DNA of 40,054 nucleotides, taken from positions 1 to 40,054 of the forward strand of contig JAFSFI010000001.1 of the NCBI GenBank assembly GCA_017435255.1. The letters run 5' to 3'. Below the pieces are notes generated by a model that saw only the letters and a program-made list of their open reading frames with translations, had not been told where the DNA came from and did no database searches. Both the position numbers and the translations under genes were made by a program. The DNA is from Bacilli bacterium. Lineage in GTDB: Bacteria; Bacillota_I; Bacilli_A; RF39; UBA660. Shown here piece after piece: positions 32,588-40,054 of this stretch (position 1 is its first letter; each line of letters starts with the position of its first letter).

Positions 32588-33149
32588 AGTACCTAAACTT
32601 TTATTGCATAGCTGTTGTGCACCTTGTTCTAGTTACGTGCTAGAATACTTATCAGAATTTTTTGAAATTACAATTTACTATTACAATCCAAATATCTCAC
32701 CTGTAGATGAATTTAATAAAAGAATAGCAGAACAAAAAAGATTGATTAGCAAGTTGCCTACAAAAAATCAAATATATTTTATTGAAGGAAAATATGAAAA
32801 TGAAAAATTTGAGCAATTGATAAAAGGTAGAGAAGAAGAAAAAGAAGGTGGAAGTAGGTGTCATCTATGTTATAACCTTCGCCTAGAAGAAACTGCAAAA
32901 TTAGCTAGTAAAGAAAGATTTGATTATTTTACTACAACACTATCAATTAGTCCTTATAAAAACTCTAAAGTTTTAAATGAAATAGGTAAAGAATTAGAAA
33001 GTAAATATAATATCAATTACCTATATGCAGATTTTAAGAAAAAAGATGGTTATAAAAGAAGTATTGAACTATCTAAAATATATGATTTGTATAGACAAGA
33101 TTATTGCGGATGTATTTATTCTAAAGAATGGAAAGATAAATATAAATAA
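32535..33149 (+). CDS. queH: Epoxyqueuosine reductase QueH
   Basis: QueH reduces epoxyqueuosine to queuosine in the wobble position of tRNAs and is the non-cobalamin alternative to QueG. The 204-residue protein contains the conserved cysteine motifs LLHSCCAPCSSYVLEYL (about 22-38), CHLCYNLRLEETA (about 112-124) and DYCGCIYS near the C-terminus, which bind metal and an iron-sulfur cluster in the family. YYYNPNISP is another family block. AGAGGGA precedes the ATG, which lies within the end of the ClpX-like gene. No other queuosine genes lie in this window, so precursor may be salvaged (inference). Confidence 0.94.
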   Translation: MNYQKELEKQIRAIDKDKVPKLLLHSCCAPCSSYVLEYLSEFFEITIYYYNPNISPVDEFNKRIAEQKRLISKLPTKNQIYFIEGKYENEKFEQLIKGREEEKEGGSRCHLCYNLRLEETAKLASKERFDYFTTTLSISPYKNSKVLNEIGKELESKYNINYLYADFKKKDGYKRSIELSKIYDLYRQDYCGCIYSKEWKDKYK

Positions 33150-33157
33150 AGATGTGT

Positions 33158-33190
33158 AAAAAGTTTAGAAAATGTTACTAAACTTTTTTA
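33158..33190 (+). terminator. Terminator after queH
   Basis: An 11-bp stem (AAAAAGTTTAG/CTAAACTTTTT) with a 9-base loop, then T's. Confidence 0.8.
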
Positions 33191-33216
33191 TTTTTGTTTT
33201 AAATTATATTATAGTG

Positions 33217-33225
33217 TGTTATAAT
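33217..33225 (+). promoter_or_regulatory. Extended -10 promoter of the HerA-like gene
   Basis: TGTTATAAT lies 24 bases before the chosen ATG; the -35 region is weak. It excludes the in-frame start at 33172. Confidence 0.6.
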
Positions 33226-33249
33226 CTTACTAGAATAGGGTTGATAGAG

Positions 33250-35031
33250 ATGCTAGGAAATATTATAAGTATAGAAGAAAACAGTGTAATTATTAAATTG
33301 GCTATTGATGTTAGTACTCAAGCTAATTTAATAAATGTTCATGTGGTTTTTGAAGATGGCGAAAAGAAAATAGTTGGAGAAATAGTTAATATAGGTATTG
33401 ATACTGCTAAAATTTCGATCGTGGGAGAAATAGACAACAATAATTTTATTCCTGGAGTTACGAAAAAACCGGCATTTAAATCAAGTATTAGAATTATAAC
33501 TATGGATGAACTTGCATTATTGTTAGGTGAACAGCAAATAACTAATAATGATCAGATTTATCTAGGTAAATCTAGCATTTATAAAAATTATCGCATAAAT
33601 GTTGGAGTTAATAGCTTTTTTAGTAATCATTTTGCAATTTTAGGTAACACTGGTTCTGGTAAAAGTTGTACTGTATCAAGACTTTTACAAAATATGTTTA
33701 CTAGTAATAGCTATTTACCAGTAAATGCTAATATATTTATATTTGATGCATACGGAGAGTATACTAACGCTTTCTCTAAAGTTAGTGAGATATCTCCTGC
33801 GTTAAATTATAAAACGTATACGACTAATTCATTAAAGCCTGATGGAGAATTGCTTAGAATACCTTTATGGTTACTAGGTATAGATGATATTGCACTTCTA
33901 TTGGACGCTAGTGATCCAGCACAATTATCAATAATAGAAAAAGCATTAAAATTAGTTCCAATTCTAAGAAAAACTTCATATATACAAGGAGATAATCCAG
34001 AAGTTATAAGATATCGTAATGATATAGTAGCGCGTGCCTTATTAGATATATTGCGCAGTGGAAAAGATTCCAGTAAAATAAGAGATCAAATTATAGCAAT
34101 TTTAACAACTTATCAAACAAGAGATTTAAACCTTGAAAGTAGAATAGTGCAGCCTGGGTATGTAAGAACATTAAGACAATGTTTATATGTTGATAAGTCG
34201 GGGAAAATGCAAGAAATGGAACTTGTAGTAGATTTTATTTCTACATTTATTGTAGAAGGTTTAGAAATTCCAAGTCCTAATGGACAAATTCCATATACTT
34301 TAAAAGATTTAGAACTAGCGCTTGATTTCGCTTTAATATCTGAAGGGGTATTAAAAAGTGATAAAGTATTTGACTATGCTAATGTACTAAGTGTTAGACT
34401 TCATACTTTAATTAATAGTGATTATGCAATTTTCTTTGATTATAACGAAATGATAGATAGAAAAAGTTATATAGCAAAATTGTTGACGGCGGCTAATGGA
34501 AGAAAAGCGCAAATAGTCAATTTCAATATAAACTATGTTAATGATAGAATGGCTAAGACACTTACTAAAATAATTTCTAAGATGTTGTTTGACTTTGCAA
34601 CAGAGATGGGGGAAAGAGGAACAATTCCATTTCATATTTTAATAGAGGAAGCTCATAGATATGTTCAAATGGATAGAGACCAACAACTGCTTGGTTATAA
34701 TATATTTGATAGAATTACCAAAGAAGGAAGAAAATATGGTGTAATATTAGGACTTATTACACAAAGACCAAGTGAGCTTAGTGATACAAGTATTTCTCAA
34801 TGTTCAAACTTTATTATACTAAGAACACTACATCCTAAAGACTTAGCATATATTAAAGAGATGGTTCCAAATGTTAGTGAAGAAATTGTTGCACACTTAA
34901 AAACTTTGCAACCAGGAAATGCAATAGCGTTTGGTTCAGCTTTTAAGGTTCCGGTTGATGTACAAATAGATAAACCGAATCCAGAACCGCTAAGTAGCAA
35001 CAGTAATATTTCGAAAATATGGTTTGGATAA
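33250..35031 (+). CDS. HerA-like (DUF87) P-loop ATPase
   Basis: The 593-residue protein has an N-terminal beta-barrel of about 100 residues (HAS-barrel type) and a HerA/FtsK-superfamily motor: Walker A GNTGSGKS at 132-139, then FDAYGEY, a Walker B with paired glutamates (HILIEEAHRY, E466 and E467), and ITQRPSELSDTSISQCSNFIILR with the conserved glutamine and arginine. Such hexameric motors translocate DNA, in archaea with the nuclease NurA. No nuclease gene is adjacent here. I chose the ATG at 33250 after the promoter; AGGG is the likely ribosome site. Confidence 0.88.
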   Translation: MLGNIISIEENSVIIKLAIDVSTQANLINVHVVFEDGEKKIVGEIVNIGIDTAKISIVGEIDNNNFIPGVTKKPAFKSSIRIITMDELALLLGEQQITNNDQIYLGKSSIYKNYRINVGVNSFFSNHFAILGNTGSGKSCTVSRLLQNMFTSNSYLPVNANIFIFDAYGEYTNAFSKVSEISPALNYKTYTTNSLKPDGELLRIPLWLLGIDDIALLLDASDPAQLSIIEKALKLVPILRKTSYIQGDNPEVIRYRNDIVARALLDILRSGKDSSKIRDQIIAILTTYQTRDLNLESRIVQPGYVRTLRQCLYVDKSGKMQEMELVVDFISTFIVEGLEIPSPNGQIPYTLKDLELALDFALISEGVLKSDKVFDYANVLSVRLHTLINSDYAIFFDYNEMIDRKSYIAKLLTAANGRKAQIVNFNINYVNDRMAKTLTKIISKMLFDFATEMGERGTIPFHILIEEAHRYVQMDRDQQLLGYNIFDRITKEGRKYGVILGLITQRPSELSDTSISQCSNFIILRTLHPKDLAYIKEMVPNVSEEIVAHLKTLQPGNAIAFGSAFKVPVDVQIDKPNPEPLSSNSNISKIWFG

Positions 35032-35040
35032 AAATAATAC

Positions 35041-35069
35041 TTTAAAAATAAAGATAGATATGTTACAAT
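35041..35069 (+). promoter_or_regulatory. sepF promoter
   Basis: TTTAAA (35041-35046), a 17-base spacer and TACAAT (35064-35069) with an upstream TGT (extended -10). Confidence 0.6.
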
Positions 35070-35106
35070 ACATTTATAAGAGTATAAAAATAGGTGGAGG
35101 ATTAAT

Positions 35107-35526
35107 ATGGCTTTAGATAAATTTAAAAGTTTCTTTTCAGGTGGTGAAGTTGTAGAACAAGAAGAAGTTCCTACAACAGAATATTATAGTGAGCAAATAG
35201 TTGATGCATCTAACAAAATGATGCTTCTAGAACCAAGAGCATATTCAGAAAGTCAACAAATTGCAGATTATTTAAAAAACAGAAGTGCAGTAGTAGTTAA
35301 TTTGAAAAGAGTTACTCCTGATCAAGCAAAAAGAATAGTAGATTTCTTAAGTGGTACATTGTATGCTATTGGAGGAGATTTACAAAAGTTAGGTGGGGGA
35401 ATATTCTTATGTACTCCAAATAACATAAATGTTGAAGGAAAAATATCTGATGATAATGCTCCAGCAGCAAAAGGAAAAGGTAAGAAACAATTACAAGAAG
35501 AAGAGGACGAAGAATTTAATTGGTAA
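35107..35526 (+). CDS. sepF: Cell division protein SepF
   Basis: SepF binds FtsZ and membrane and helps assemble the division ring. The 139-residue protein has an N-terminal amphipathic segment ([12 protein letters not shown], probably the membrane anchor), a variable linker, and the SepF domain (about 35-115) with [52 protein letters not shown] charged C-terminal tail follows. AGGTGGAGG precedes the ATG. The next gene encodes a DivIVA-domain protein, the usual sepF neighbourhood in Firmicutes, although ylmG and ylmH are not between them. Confidence 0.96.
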   Translation: MALDKFKSFFSGGEVVEQEEVPTTEYYSEQIVDASNKMMLLEPRAYSESQQIADYLKNRSAVVVNLKRVTPDQAKRIVDFLSGTLYAIGGDLQKLGGGIFLCTPNNINVEGKISDDNAPAAKGKGKKQLQEEEDEEFNW

Positions 35527-35550
35527 GTTGCTAAACAATGAGGTGATGAC

Positions 35551-35985
35551 ATGGATAAATTCCATTTAGAAACTAATGGTTATAGCCGTAGTGAAGTTAA
35601 TAAGTTTATTGATGATGTTATTGCTAATACTGAGTCTATGATAAAAAGAGTTAAAACTCAACAAGTTGAAATAAATAATTTAAAAGAAGAACTTGTTCGA
35701 TATAAAAGAATGGAAGAAACTCTTAAAGGCTCAATGTATAAAGCAGAAGAAGCTAGTACTAACATCAAGAAACAAGCTATGGATGAGGGTAAGATTATTG
35801 TTGAAGAAGCAAGAAAAAATGCATCACGTATAGTTAATGATGCATTATTAAGGGCTGAAAGAATTGAGTTAAAAGCCGATGTTTTGGAAAGAAATGTCAG
35901 AATCTTTAAAAGAAAATTAAAATCTGTGATAGAGCAACAGTTAGCAGTTGTTGAAGAAATAGAAATATTAGACTTAGAAGACTAA
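35551..35985 (+). CDS. divIVA: DivIVA-domain protein
   Basis: The 144-residue protein has the DivIVA lipid-binding start (KFHLETNGYSRSEVNKFIDDVI) followed by a long coiled coil (about 28-135). Such proteins bind curved membrane at poles and septa and recruit division or wall proteins. The N-terminal sequence lacks the hydrophobic tip phenylalanine in the exact B. subtilis context but has the FxxxxxGY pattern. It is shorter than DivIVA (164 in B. subtilis) and longer than GpsB, so the subtype is uncertain. It sits 24 bases after sepF; AGGTGATG precedes the ATG. Confidence 0.9.
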   Translation: MDKFHLETNGYSRSEVNKFIDDVIANTESMIKRVKTQQVEINNLKEELVRYKRMEETLKGSMYKAEEASTNIKKQAMDEGKIIVEEARKNASRIVNDALLRAERIELKADVLERNVRIFKRKLKSVIEQQLAVVEEIEILDLED

Positions 35986-35996
35986 GTCTTTTTTTA
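35971..35996 (+). terminator. Terminator of the sepF-divIVA unit
   Basis: A 7-bp stem (GACTTAG/CTAAGTC, loop AAGA) and T-run; the TAA stop is part of the 3' arm. Confidence 0.8.
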
Positions 35997-36044
35997 TAAG
36001 ATAATTTGTCAAATCAAATGAAACACTTAATTAAACATAAATAA

Positions 36045-36070
36045 AAAAAGATTATAAATATAATCTTTTT
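36045..36070. terminator. Terminator of rpmB, possibly bidirectional
   Basis: An AT-rich inverted repeat (AAAAAGATTATA/TATAATCTTTTT) ends at the rpmB stop codon and has A/T runs on both flanks. Confidence 0.65.
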
Positions 36071-36254
36071 ATGCTTCAACATTAAAATCTTTATATAGAG
36101 TTCTTTTTTCTTTAGCAGATACTCTAACTCTTGTTCCGTCAGCTAATCTTACTACTTGAAGATTTAACTTCTGTTTACGATTGTGAGTATTTAAAGCGTG
36201 AGATCTATCTCTAGCTTTACAATTTGGTTTTCTATTTGATACATTAATTGCCAT
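36069..36254 (-). CDS. rpmB: 50S ribosomal protein bL28
   Basis: The 61-residue protein matches bL28 (RSHALNTHNRKQKLNLQVVRLADGTRVRVSAKEKRTL). A GGAGGG site precedes the ATG. It lacks the C-x-x-C pairs of zinc forms (single cysteine). The gene is monocistronic on the minus strand, with its own promoter and terminator. Confidence 0.95.
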   Translation of the reverse strand: MAINVSNRKPNCKARDRSHALNTHNRKQKLNLQVVRLADGTRVRVSAKEKRTLYKDFNVEA

Positions 36255-36291
36255 GATATTCCCTCCTTCAGTAAATAATACTTGCTTAATA

Positions 36292-36320
36292 ACTTTATCA
36301 TATTATTGAATAATAGTCAA
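36292..36320 (-). promoter_or_regulatory. rpmB promoter
   Basis: On the minus strand, TTGACT (36320-36315), a 17-base spacer and TAAAGT (36297-36292). The -35 is good, the -10 weaker. Confidence 0.5.
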
Positions 36321-36346
36321 ATAATATTTTTAAAAAATTCGTTTTG

Positions 36347-36355
36347 TGATAGAAT
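36347..36355 (+). promoter_or_regulatory. Extended -10 promoter of dnaE
   Basis: TGATAGAAT with no strong -35; it lies 22 bases before the dnaE ATG. Confidence 0.5.
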
Positions 36356-36376
36356 AACATTAAGGTGGGTGGTAAT

Positions 36377-39316
36377 ATGTTCACAAGTTTATATGTTAAA
36401 ACCAATTACTCCTTATTATCTAGTTTAATATCAATAGATAAATTAATTGATACATGTGTTAAAAGAAAAATTAAATCTGTTGCTATATGTGATAATAATA
36501 TGACTGGAGTAATGCATTTTTATAAGTCATGTAAAAAGAATAATATAAAGCCAATTATAGGGTTAGATGTAACATATAATGGTGAACATATATTATTATA
36601 TGCTCAGAATTATGAAGGATATAAATGCTTAATTAAGTTATCTACAATCTCTAGTGAAAGAGAAATAACTGTTGAAGAGTTGGAAAAATACAATAATGAT
36701 ATTATTGCTATATTACCATATGCCCATTTAAATATTATAGATGAAATTGAACCAATTTATCCAAATCTTTATATTGGATATAGTAACATAAAAGAAGAAA
36801 AAGAAATTGATATATCTAAATACAAAAAAGTTTTTATAAACAAAACTTTATATATAAATAAGAAAGAAAGTGAATATTTAAAGTATTTATTCATGATTAA
36901 AGAGAACAAAACAATAGCAGATAATATTGACTTTATTGATAATTATAATTATTTACTTGGAGACGAAGTAATTTCATTAAGTAGTAGTGAGGGACTATCT
37001 AATTCAAATATTATTGCAGATTTATGTAATTTAGAATTTCCTAAGAATGGCAATTTACTACCAATATATAAAACAGATAATAACGATAGTGATGAATATT
37101 TAAAGAATTTAAGTATTAAAGGTTTAAATAAAAGATTAAATAATAATGTTAGTGAAGAATATAAAACTAGACTACTATATGAATTAGAAGTTATTAATAA
37201 TATGGGATTTTCTAATTATTTTCTGGTTGTTTATGATTTTATAAGATATGCTAAAAAAGAAAATATATTAGTGGGTCCTGGACGTGGTAGTGCCGGAGGG
37301 TCACTTGTTGCTTTTTCATTAGGTATTACTGATATAGACCCTATTAAATATGATTTGTTGTTTGAGAGATTCCTAAATCCTGAACGTGTTACTATGCCTG
37401 ATATAGATACAGATTTCCCCGATGTTTATAGGGACCAAGTAATTGATTATGTTAAAAACAAGTATGGAATTAAAAATGTATCCGGAATAATAACTTTTGG
37501 TACTTTTGCATCACGTCTTGCAATTCGTGATGTATCAAGAGTATTAAATATTAAATCAAACGATGTAGATATATTATGTAAACATATTCCTCTAGTCACA
37601 AAATGGAAATTAAATGATTTTTATAAAAAAGATAATGAGTTTAGAAATATAATAGATAACGACGAAAAATTGAAAAAAATGTTAGAAATTGCTTCGGTAA
37701 TAGAGGGTTTTCCAAGACACACTTCTATGCATGCGGCAGGAATAGTTATGAGTAGGTTAGAACTTGATGAAGTAATACCATTAGTTAAAAATAATGAAGA
37801 TTTATATTTAACAGGATATTCAATGGAATATTTAGAAGAATTAGGATTATTAAAAATGGACTTCTTGGGTCTTAAAAACCTTACTACTATTATGAATATT
37901 ATTAGGGATATTGAAGAAAAAGAGGGAATAAAAATAGATTTTTCTAAAATACCTCTAGATGATAGCGAAGCTTTAAATATATTTACTAAAGCCGATACAT
38001 CCGGAATATTTCAATTTGAATCATTAGGTATGAAAAACTTCTTACAAAACTTACGCCCAACTACGTTTGAAGATATTTTTGCTGCCATAGCGTTATTTAG
38101 ACCGGGTCCTGCTGTTAATATTGATTCATATATTAGAAGAAAACATGGTAAGGAAGAAATTGACTATATTGATCCGAGTTTAGAAAACATCTTAAAGCCA
38201 ACATATGGAATTATTATTTATCAAGAGCAAATAATGCAGATTGCGAGTCTTATGGCTGGATACACTTTAGGAGAAGCAGATATCTTAAGACGTGCTATGA
38301 GTAAAAAGAAAATGGACATTTTAAAAAATGAGGAAGATAAGTTTATAAATGGCGCTATAAATAGAGGATATAATAAAGAAACAGCTAAAAAAGTATTCGA
38401 TTTAATTCTTAACTTTGCTAATTATGGATTTAATAGAGCACATTCTGTTGCTTATTCTTTAATTGCGTATAAGATGGCATATTTAAAAGCAAAATATCCA
38501 AAATATTTCTTTAGCAATTTACTAACATCTGTAATAGGCAGTGAAATTAAAACTAAGGAATATATTAACGAAGCAAAACAAAGGGGTATCAAAATATTAT
38601 TGCCAGACATTAATAAAAGTTATGGTTACTATACAGTAGAACAAGAAGGAATCAGATTTCCTCTTTCTAATATAAAGAACATAGGCATAGTAACGTGCAG
38701 GGATATAATTGATAAAAGAGAAAAATGCTTCACTGATATATTTGATTGCTTTTCTAAAATTGTAACAAGAAATGTTAATGAAAAGACAATTGAATCATTA
38801 ATTCTTGCATCATGTTTTGACTCTTTTGGATATAATAAAAAGACATTATTAAACAATTTAGATAATTTGCTTAATTATGCTTCTCTTACTAAAGATTTAG
38901 ATCCTTCCTTAGTAATTAAACCAGAAATAGAACAGACTCTAGAATTCACCAAAGAAACATTAATGTTGAATGAGAAAAAATTATTCGGATTTTATTTGAG
39001 TGAATATCCTACAACTAATTATAAGGAACAGTATAGTACTATTGAATTATGTGATATAAAAAAATATTTTGATAAAACAATCGATACAGTGGCATTAATA
39101 GATAAAATAAAGATTATAGAAACTAAAAATGGAGATAAAATGGCTTTTATATATGGTAGCGATCATTCTTCGGTTATGGATTATACAATGTTTCCTAATG
39201 TATACAAAGAAAATAGCGATTTAGCAAGAGGTGATGTTGTTCTTGTTAGGGGAAGAGTAGAAAAAAGGTTAGATAAATATCAAATTATTGTTCAAAAACT
39301 CAAAAAATTAACTTAA
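36377..39316 (+). CDS. dnaE: DNA polymerase III subunit alpha (DnaE)
   Basis: The 979-residue replicative polymerase has a PHP-like N-terminal region (1-200), palm and fingers with GPGRGSAGGSLVAF and the catalytic aspartates of PDIDTDF (D342, D344 and D346), LKMDFLGLKNLT, FQFESLGMK, ALFRPGP and YQEQIMQIA, a helix-hairpin-helix region and a C-terminal OB fold (about 890-979, TKNGDKMAFIYG). It is shorter than B. subtilis DnaE (1115). The usual metal-binding start HxHxxYSLL reads YVKTNYSLL, so the PHP site has lost its first histidines. The ATG at 36377 follows AAGGTGGG; a GTG at 36365 overlaps that site. Confidence 0.95.
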   Translation: MFTSLYVKTNYSLLSSLISIDKLIDTCVKRKIKSVAICDNNMTGVMHFYKSCKKNNIKPIIGLDVTYNGEHILLYAQNYEGYKCLIKLSTISSEREITVEELEKYNNDIIAILPYAHLNIIDEIEPIYPNLYIGYSNIKEEKEIDISKYKKVFINKTLYINKKESEYLKYLFMIKENKTIADNIDFIDNYNYLLGDEVISLSSSEGLSNSNIIADLCNLEFPKNGNLLPIYKTDNNDSDEYLKNLSIKGLNKRLNNNVSEEYKTRLLYELEVINNMGFSNYFLVVYDFIRYAKKENILVGPGRGSAGGSLVAFSLGITDIDPIKYDLLFERFLNPERVTMPDIDTDFPDVYRDQVIDYVKNKYGIKNVSGIITFGTFASRLAIRDVSRVLNIKSNDVDILCKHIPLVTKWKLNDFYKKDNEFRNIIDNDEKLKKMLEIASVIEGFPRHTSMHAAGIVMSRLELDEVIPLVKNNEDLYLTGYSMEYLEELGLLKMDFLGLKNLTTIMNIIRDIEEKEGIKIDFSKIPLDDSEALNIFTKADTSGIFQFESLGMKNFLQNLRPTTFEDIFAAIALFRPGPAVNIDSYIRRKHGKEEIDYIDPSLENILKPTYGIIIYQEQIMQIASLMAGYTLGEADILRRAMSKKKMDILKNEEDKFINGAINRGYNKETAKKVFDLILNFANYGFNRAHSVAYSLIAYKMAYLKAKYPKYFFSNLLTSVIGSEIKTKEYINEAKQRGIKILLPDINKSYGYYTVEQEGIRFPLSNIKNIGIVTCRDIIDKREKCFTDIFDCFSKIVTRNVNEKTIESLILASCFDSFGYNKKTLLNNLDNLLNYASLTKDLDPSLVIKPEIEQTLEFTKETLMLNEKKLFGFYLSEYPTTNYKEQYSTIELCDIKKYFDKTIDTVALIDKIKIIETKNGDKMAFIYGSDHSSVMDYTMFPNVYKENSDLARGDVVLVRGRVEKRLDKYQIIVQKLKKLT

Positions 39317-39346
39317 TAAAGGATATAGAAATATATTCTTTTATTA
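39314..39346 (+). terminator. Possible terminator of dnaE
   Basis: An imperfect AT-rich hairpin (AATAAAGGATATA with TATATTCTTTTATT, loop GAAA) directly after the stop codon; the T-run is interrupted. Confidence 0.5.
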
Positions 39347-39368
39347 TGTCAAATAACAAATTAAATGT

Positions 39369-39396
39369 TTGTTTATCGTTTTATTAGTGATATAAT
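39369..39396 (+). promoter_or_regulatory. Promoter of the FtsK-type gene
   Basis: TTGTTT (39369-39374), a 16-base spacer and TATAAT (39391-39396). Confidence 0.6.
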
Positions 39397-39422
39397 TATC
39401 TTAGATAATATGGAGTGATAAT

Positions 39423-40054
39423 ATGGCAAAAAGAAAAAAAAGAAAAGATAACCACAAAAAGAAGTTTCAATATACAAATGAACTATATGGTCTTGCATTT
39501 GTTTTATTACCTATTTTAGGAATAGGGATGGGAACTCCTTGGGGAATCGCTGGGAAAATAGTTAGAGCATTTGCTGTTTTTTTAGTGGGAACCTGGGATT
39601 TAGTATTCTTAATAGGGTGTATATTAATTGGAGGTTATTTACTACTAAAAAGAGAATGGCCTAAATTTCTTACTAGTAGACTAATTGGAATTTACATTTT
39701 ATCTATAGGAGTGCTTGTATTTTCGCATTTAAGTTATGTAGAATTAAACGATGGTCAATCTATTGAAATTTTCAGAGCTACTTTAAATAATTTAATGAAT
39801 AATTTTAATAGTATAATGGGAAACAGAAATTTCATCCCTAGTGGTGGTGGAATGCTGGGGTGCTCCCTTTCTGTCTTGTTTAATAAATTATTTGACCATT
39901 CGGGTACAATGATGGTAGCATTTGTGTTTATGATTACAGGTGGATGCTTATTTACCGGTATATCTATTATAGATATTGTTAAGAATAGTCTTAAAAAAGG
40001 AAAGGAAATGCTTCCTAAGAAGAAAGACAAAAGTGTATCTGACTCTGATGAAGA
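39423..40054 (+). CDS. FtsK/SpoIIIE DNA translocase, N-terminal membrane part (runs off the window)
   Basis: The frame is open from the ATG at 39423 (after GGAGTGAT) to the window end, giving 210 residues. A basic start (MAKRKKRKDNHKKK) is followed by about four membrane helices (residues 22-40, 52-78, 92-108 and 160-182). The segment SGGGMLGCSLSVLFNKLFDHSGTMM and then ITGGCLFTGISI matches the fourth-helix region of Firmicutes FtsK/SpoIIIE. The motor domain lies beyond the window, so the assignment rests on the membrane part only. The protein anchors at the septum and pumps chromosome DNA in its family. Confidence 0.82.
   Translation, partial: MAKRKKRKDNHKKKFQYTNELYGLAFVLLPILGIGMGTPWGIAGKIVRAFAVFLVGTWDLVFLIGCILIGGYLLLKREWPKFLTSRLIGIYILSIGVLVFSHLSYVELNDGQSIEIFRATLNNLMNNFNSIMGNRNFIPSGGGMLGCSLSVLFNKLFDHSGTMMVAFVFMITGGCLFTGISIIDIVKNSLKKGKEMLPKKKDKSVSDSDE

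Noticed and set aside
1..40054. Genetic code 4 (Mycoplasma-type)
   Set aside because: TGA ends complete genes (27056-27058 and 30764-30766) and tryptophans are coded by TGG.

Overview
The window is AT-rich and densely coding. It shows Gram-positive (Bacillota) gene content: sepF, a DivIVA-domain gene, an mraY/ftsW-type pair, a T-box leader on a glycyl-tRNA synthetase operon, queH, tmcAL and a ylbN-rpmF pair. TGA ends at least two genes (the one ending at 27058 and the one ending at 30766) and tryptophan is TGG, so the code is 11 and not the Mycoplasma code. The most likely source is a low-GC member of the Bacilli or an uncultured gut relative (Erysipelotrichia/RF39-like). That placement is inference from gene content and base composition. 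No tRNA, rRNA, CRISPR array, insertion sequence or prophage was seen, and no stretch over 300 bases lacks a gene; the longest gaps, about 120 to 190 bases, hold terminators and promoters.

Layout. 1-2440: a 5'-truncated secreted M4 metalloprotease with a C-terminal VWA domain, and a small lipoprotein. 2609-5402: two overlapping FAD-dependent oxidoreductase genes. 5470-7706: an unrecognised three-gene operon. 7758-12937: cell-wall genes, a SpoVD/PBP2-type transpeptidase, mraY and a SEDS (FtsW/SpoVE-type) polymerase, with a Fic gene under its own promoter in between. 13101-17560: three genes for a probable polyprenyl-phosphate pentose pathway (GT-C enzyme with a C-terminal soluble domain, UbiA-type phosphoribosyltransferase, HAD phosphatase fused to a GtrA domain). 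17630-20478: TPM-domain protein, MazG-like pyrophosphohydrolase, LemA and a second TPM protein, with signs of tandem duplication. 20519-21430 (minus): lactate dehydrogenase with a Rex-like operator. 21561-22452: two unknown small genes. 22453-24767: a T-box-controlled operon of an unknown gene and glyQS. 24838-27674: AI-2E-type membrane protein, two unknown membrane-anchored proteins and rnhB. 27677-30163 (minus): SpoIID-like protein and tmcAL. 30305-33149: ylbN, rpmF, a ClpX-like ATPase and queH. 33250-35985: HerA-like ATPase, sepF and a DivIVA gene. 36069-36254 (minus): rpmB. 36377-39316: dnaE. 39423 to the end: the start of an FtsK/SpoIIIE translocase.

How the genes fit together. Much of the window serves envelope growth and division: lipid I synthesis (MraY), glycan polymerisation (SEDS) and cross-linking (PBP), division-site proteins (SepF, DivIVA) and a DNA translocase. 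The best candidates for a poorly described system are the 13101-17560 pentose-lipid cluster and the T-box at 22487-22607, whose Stem I is so short that a GGA glycine triplet sits in the terminal loop of a single small hairpin.
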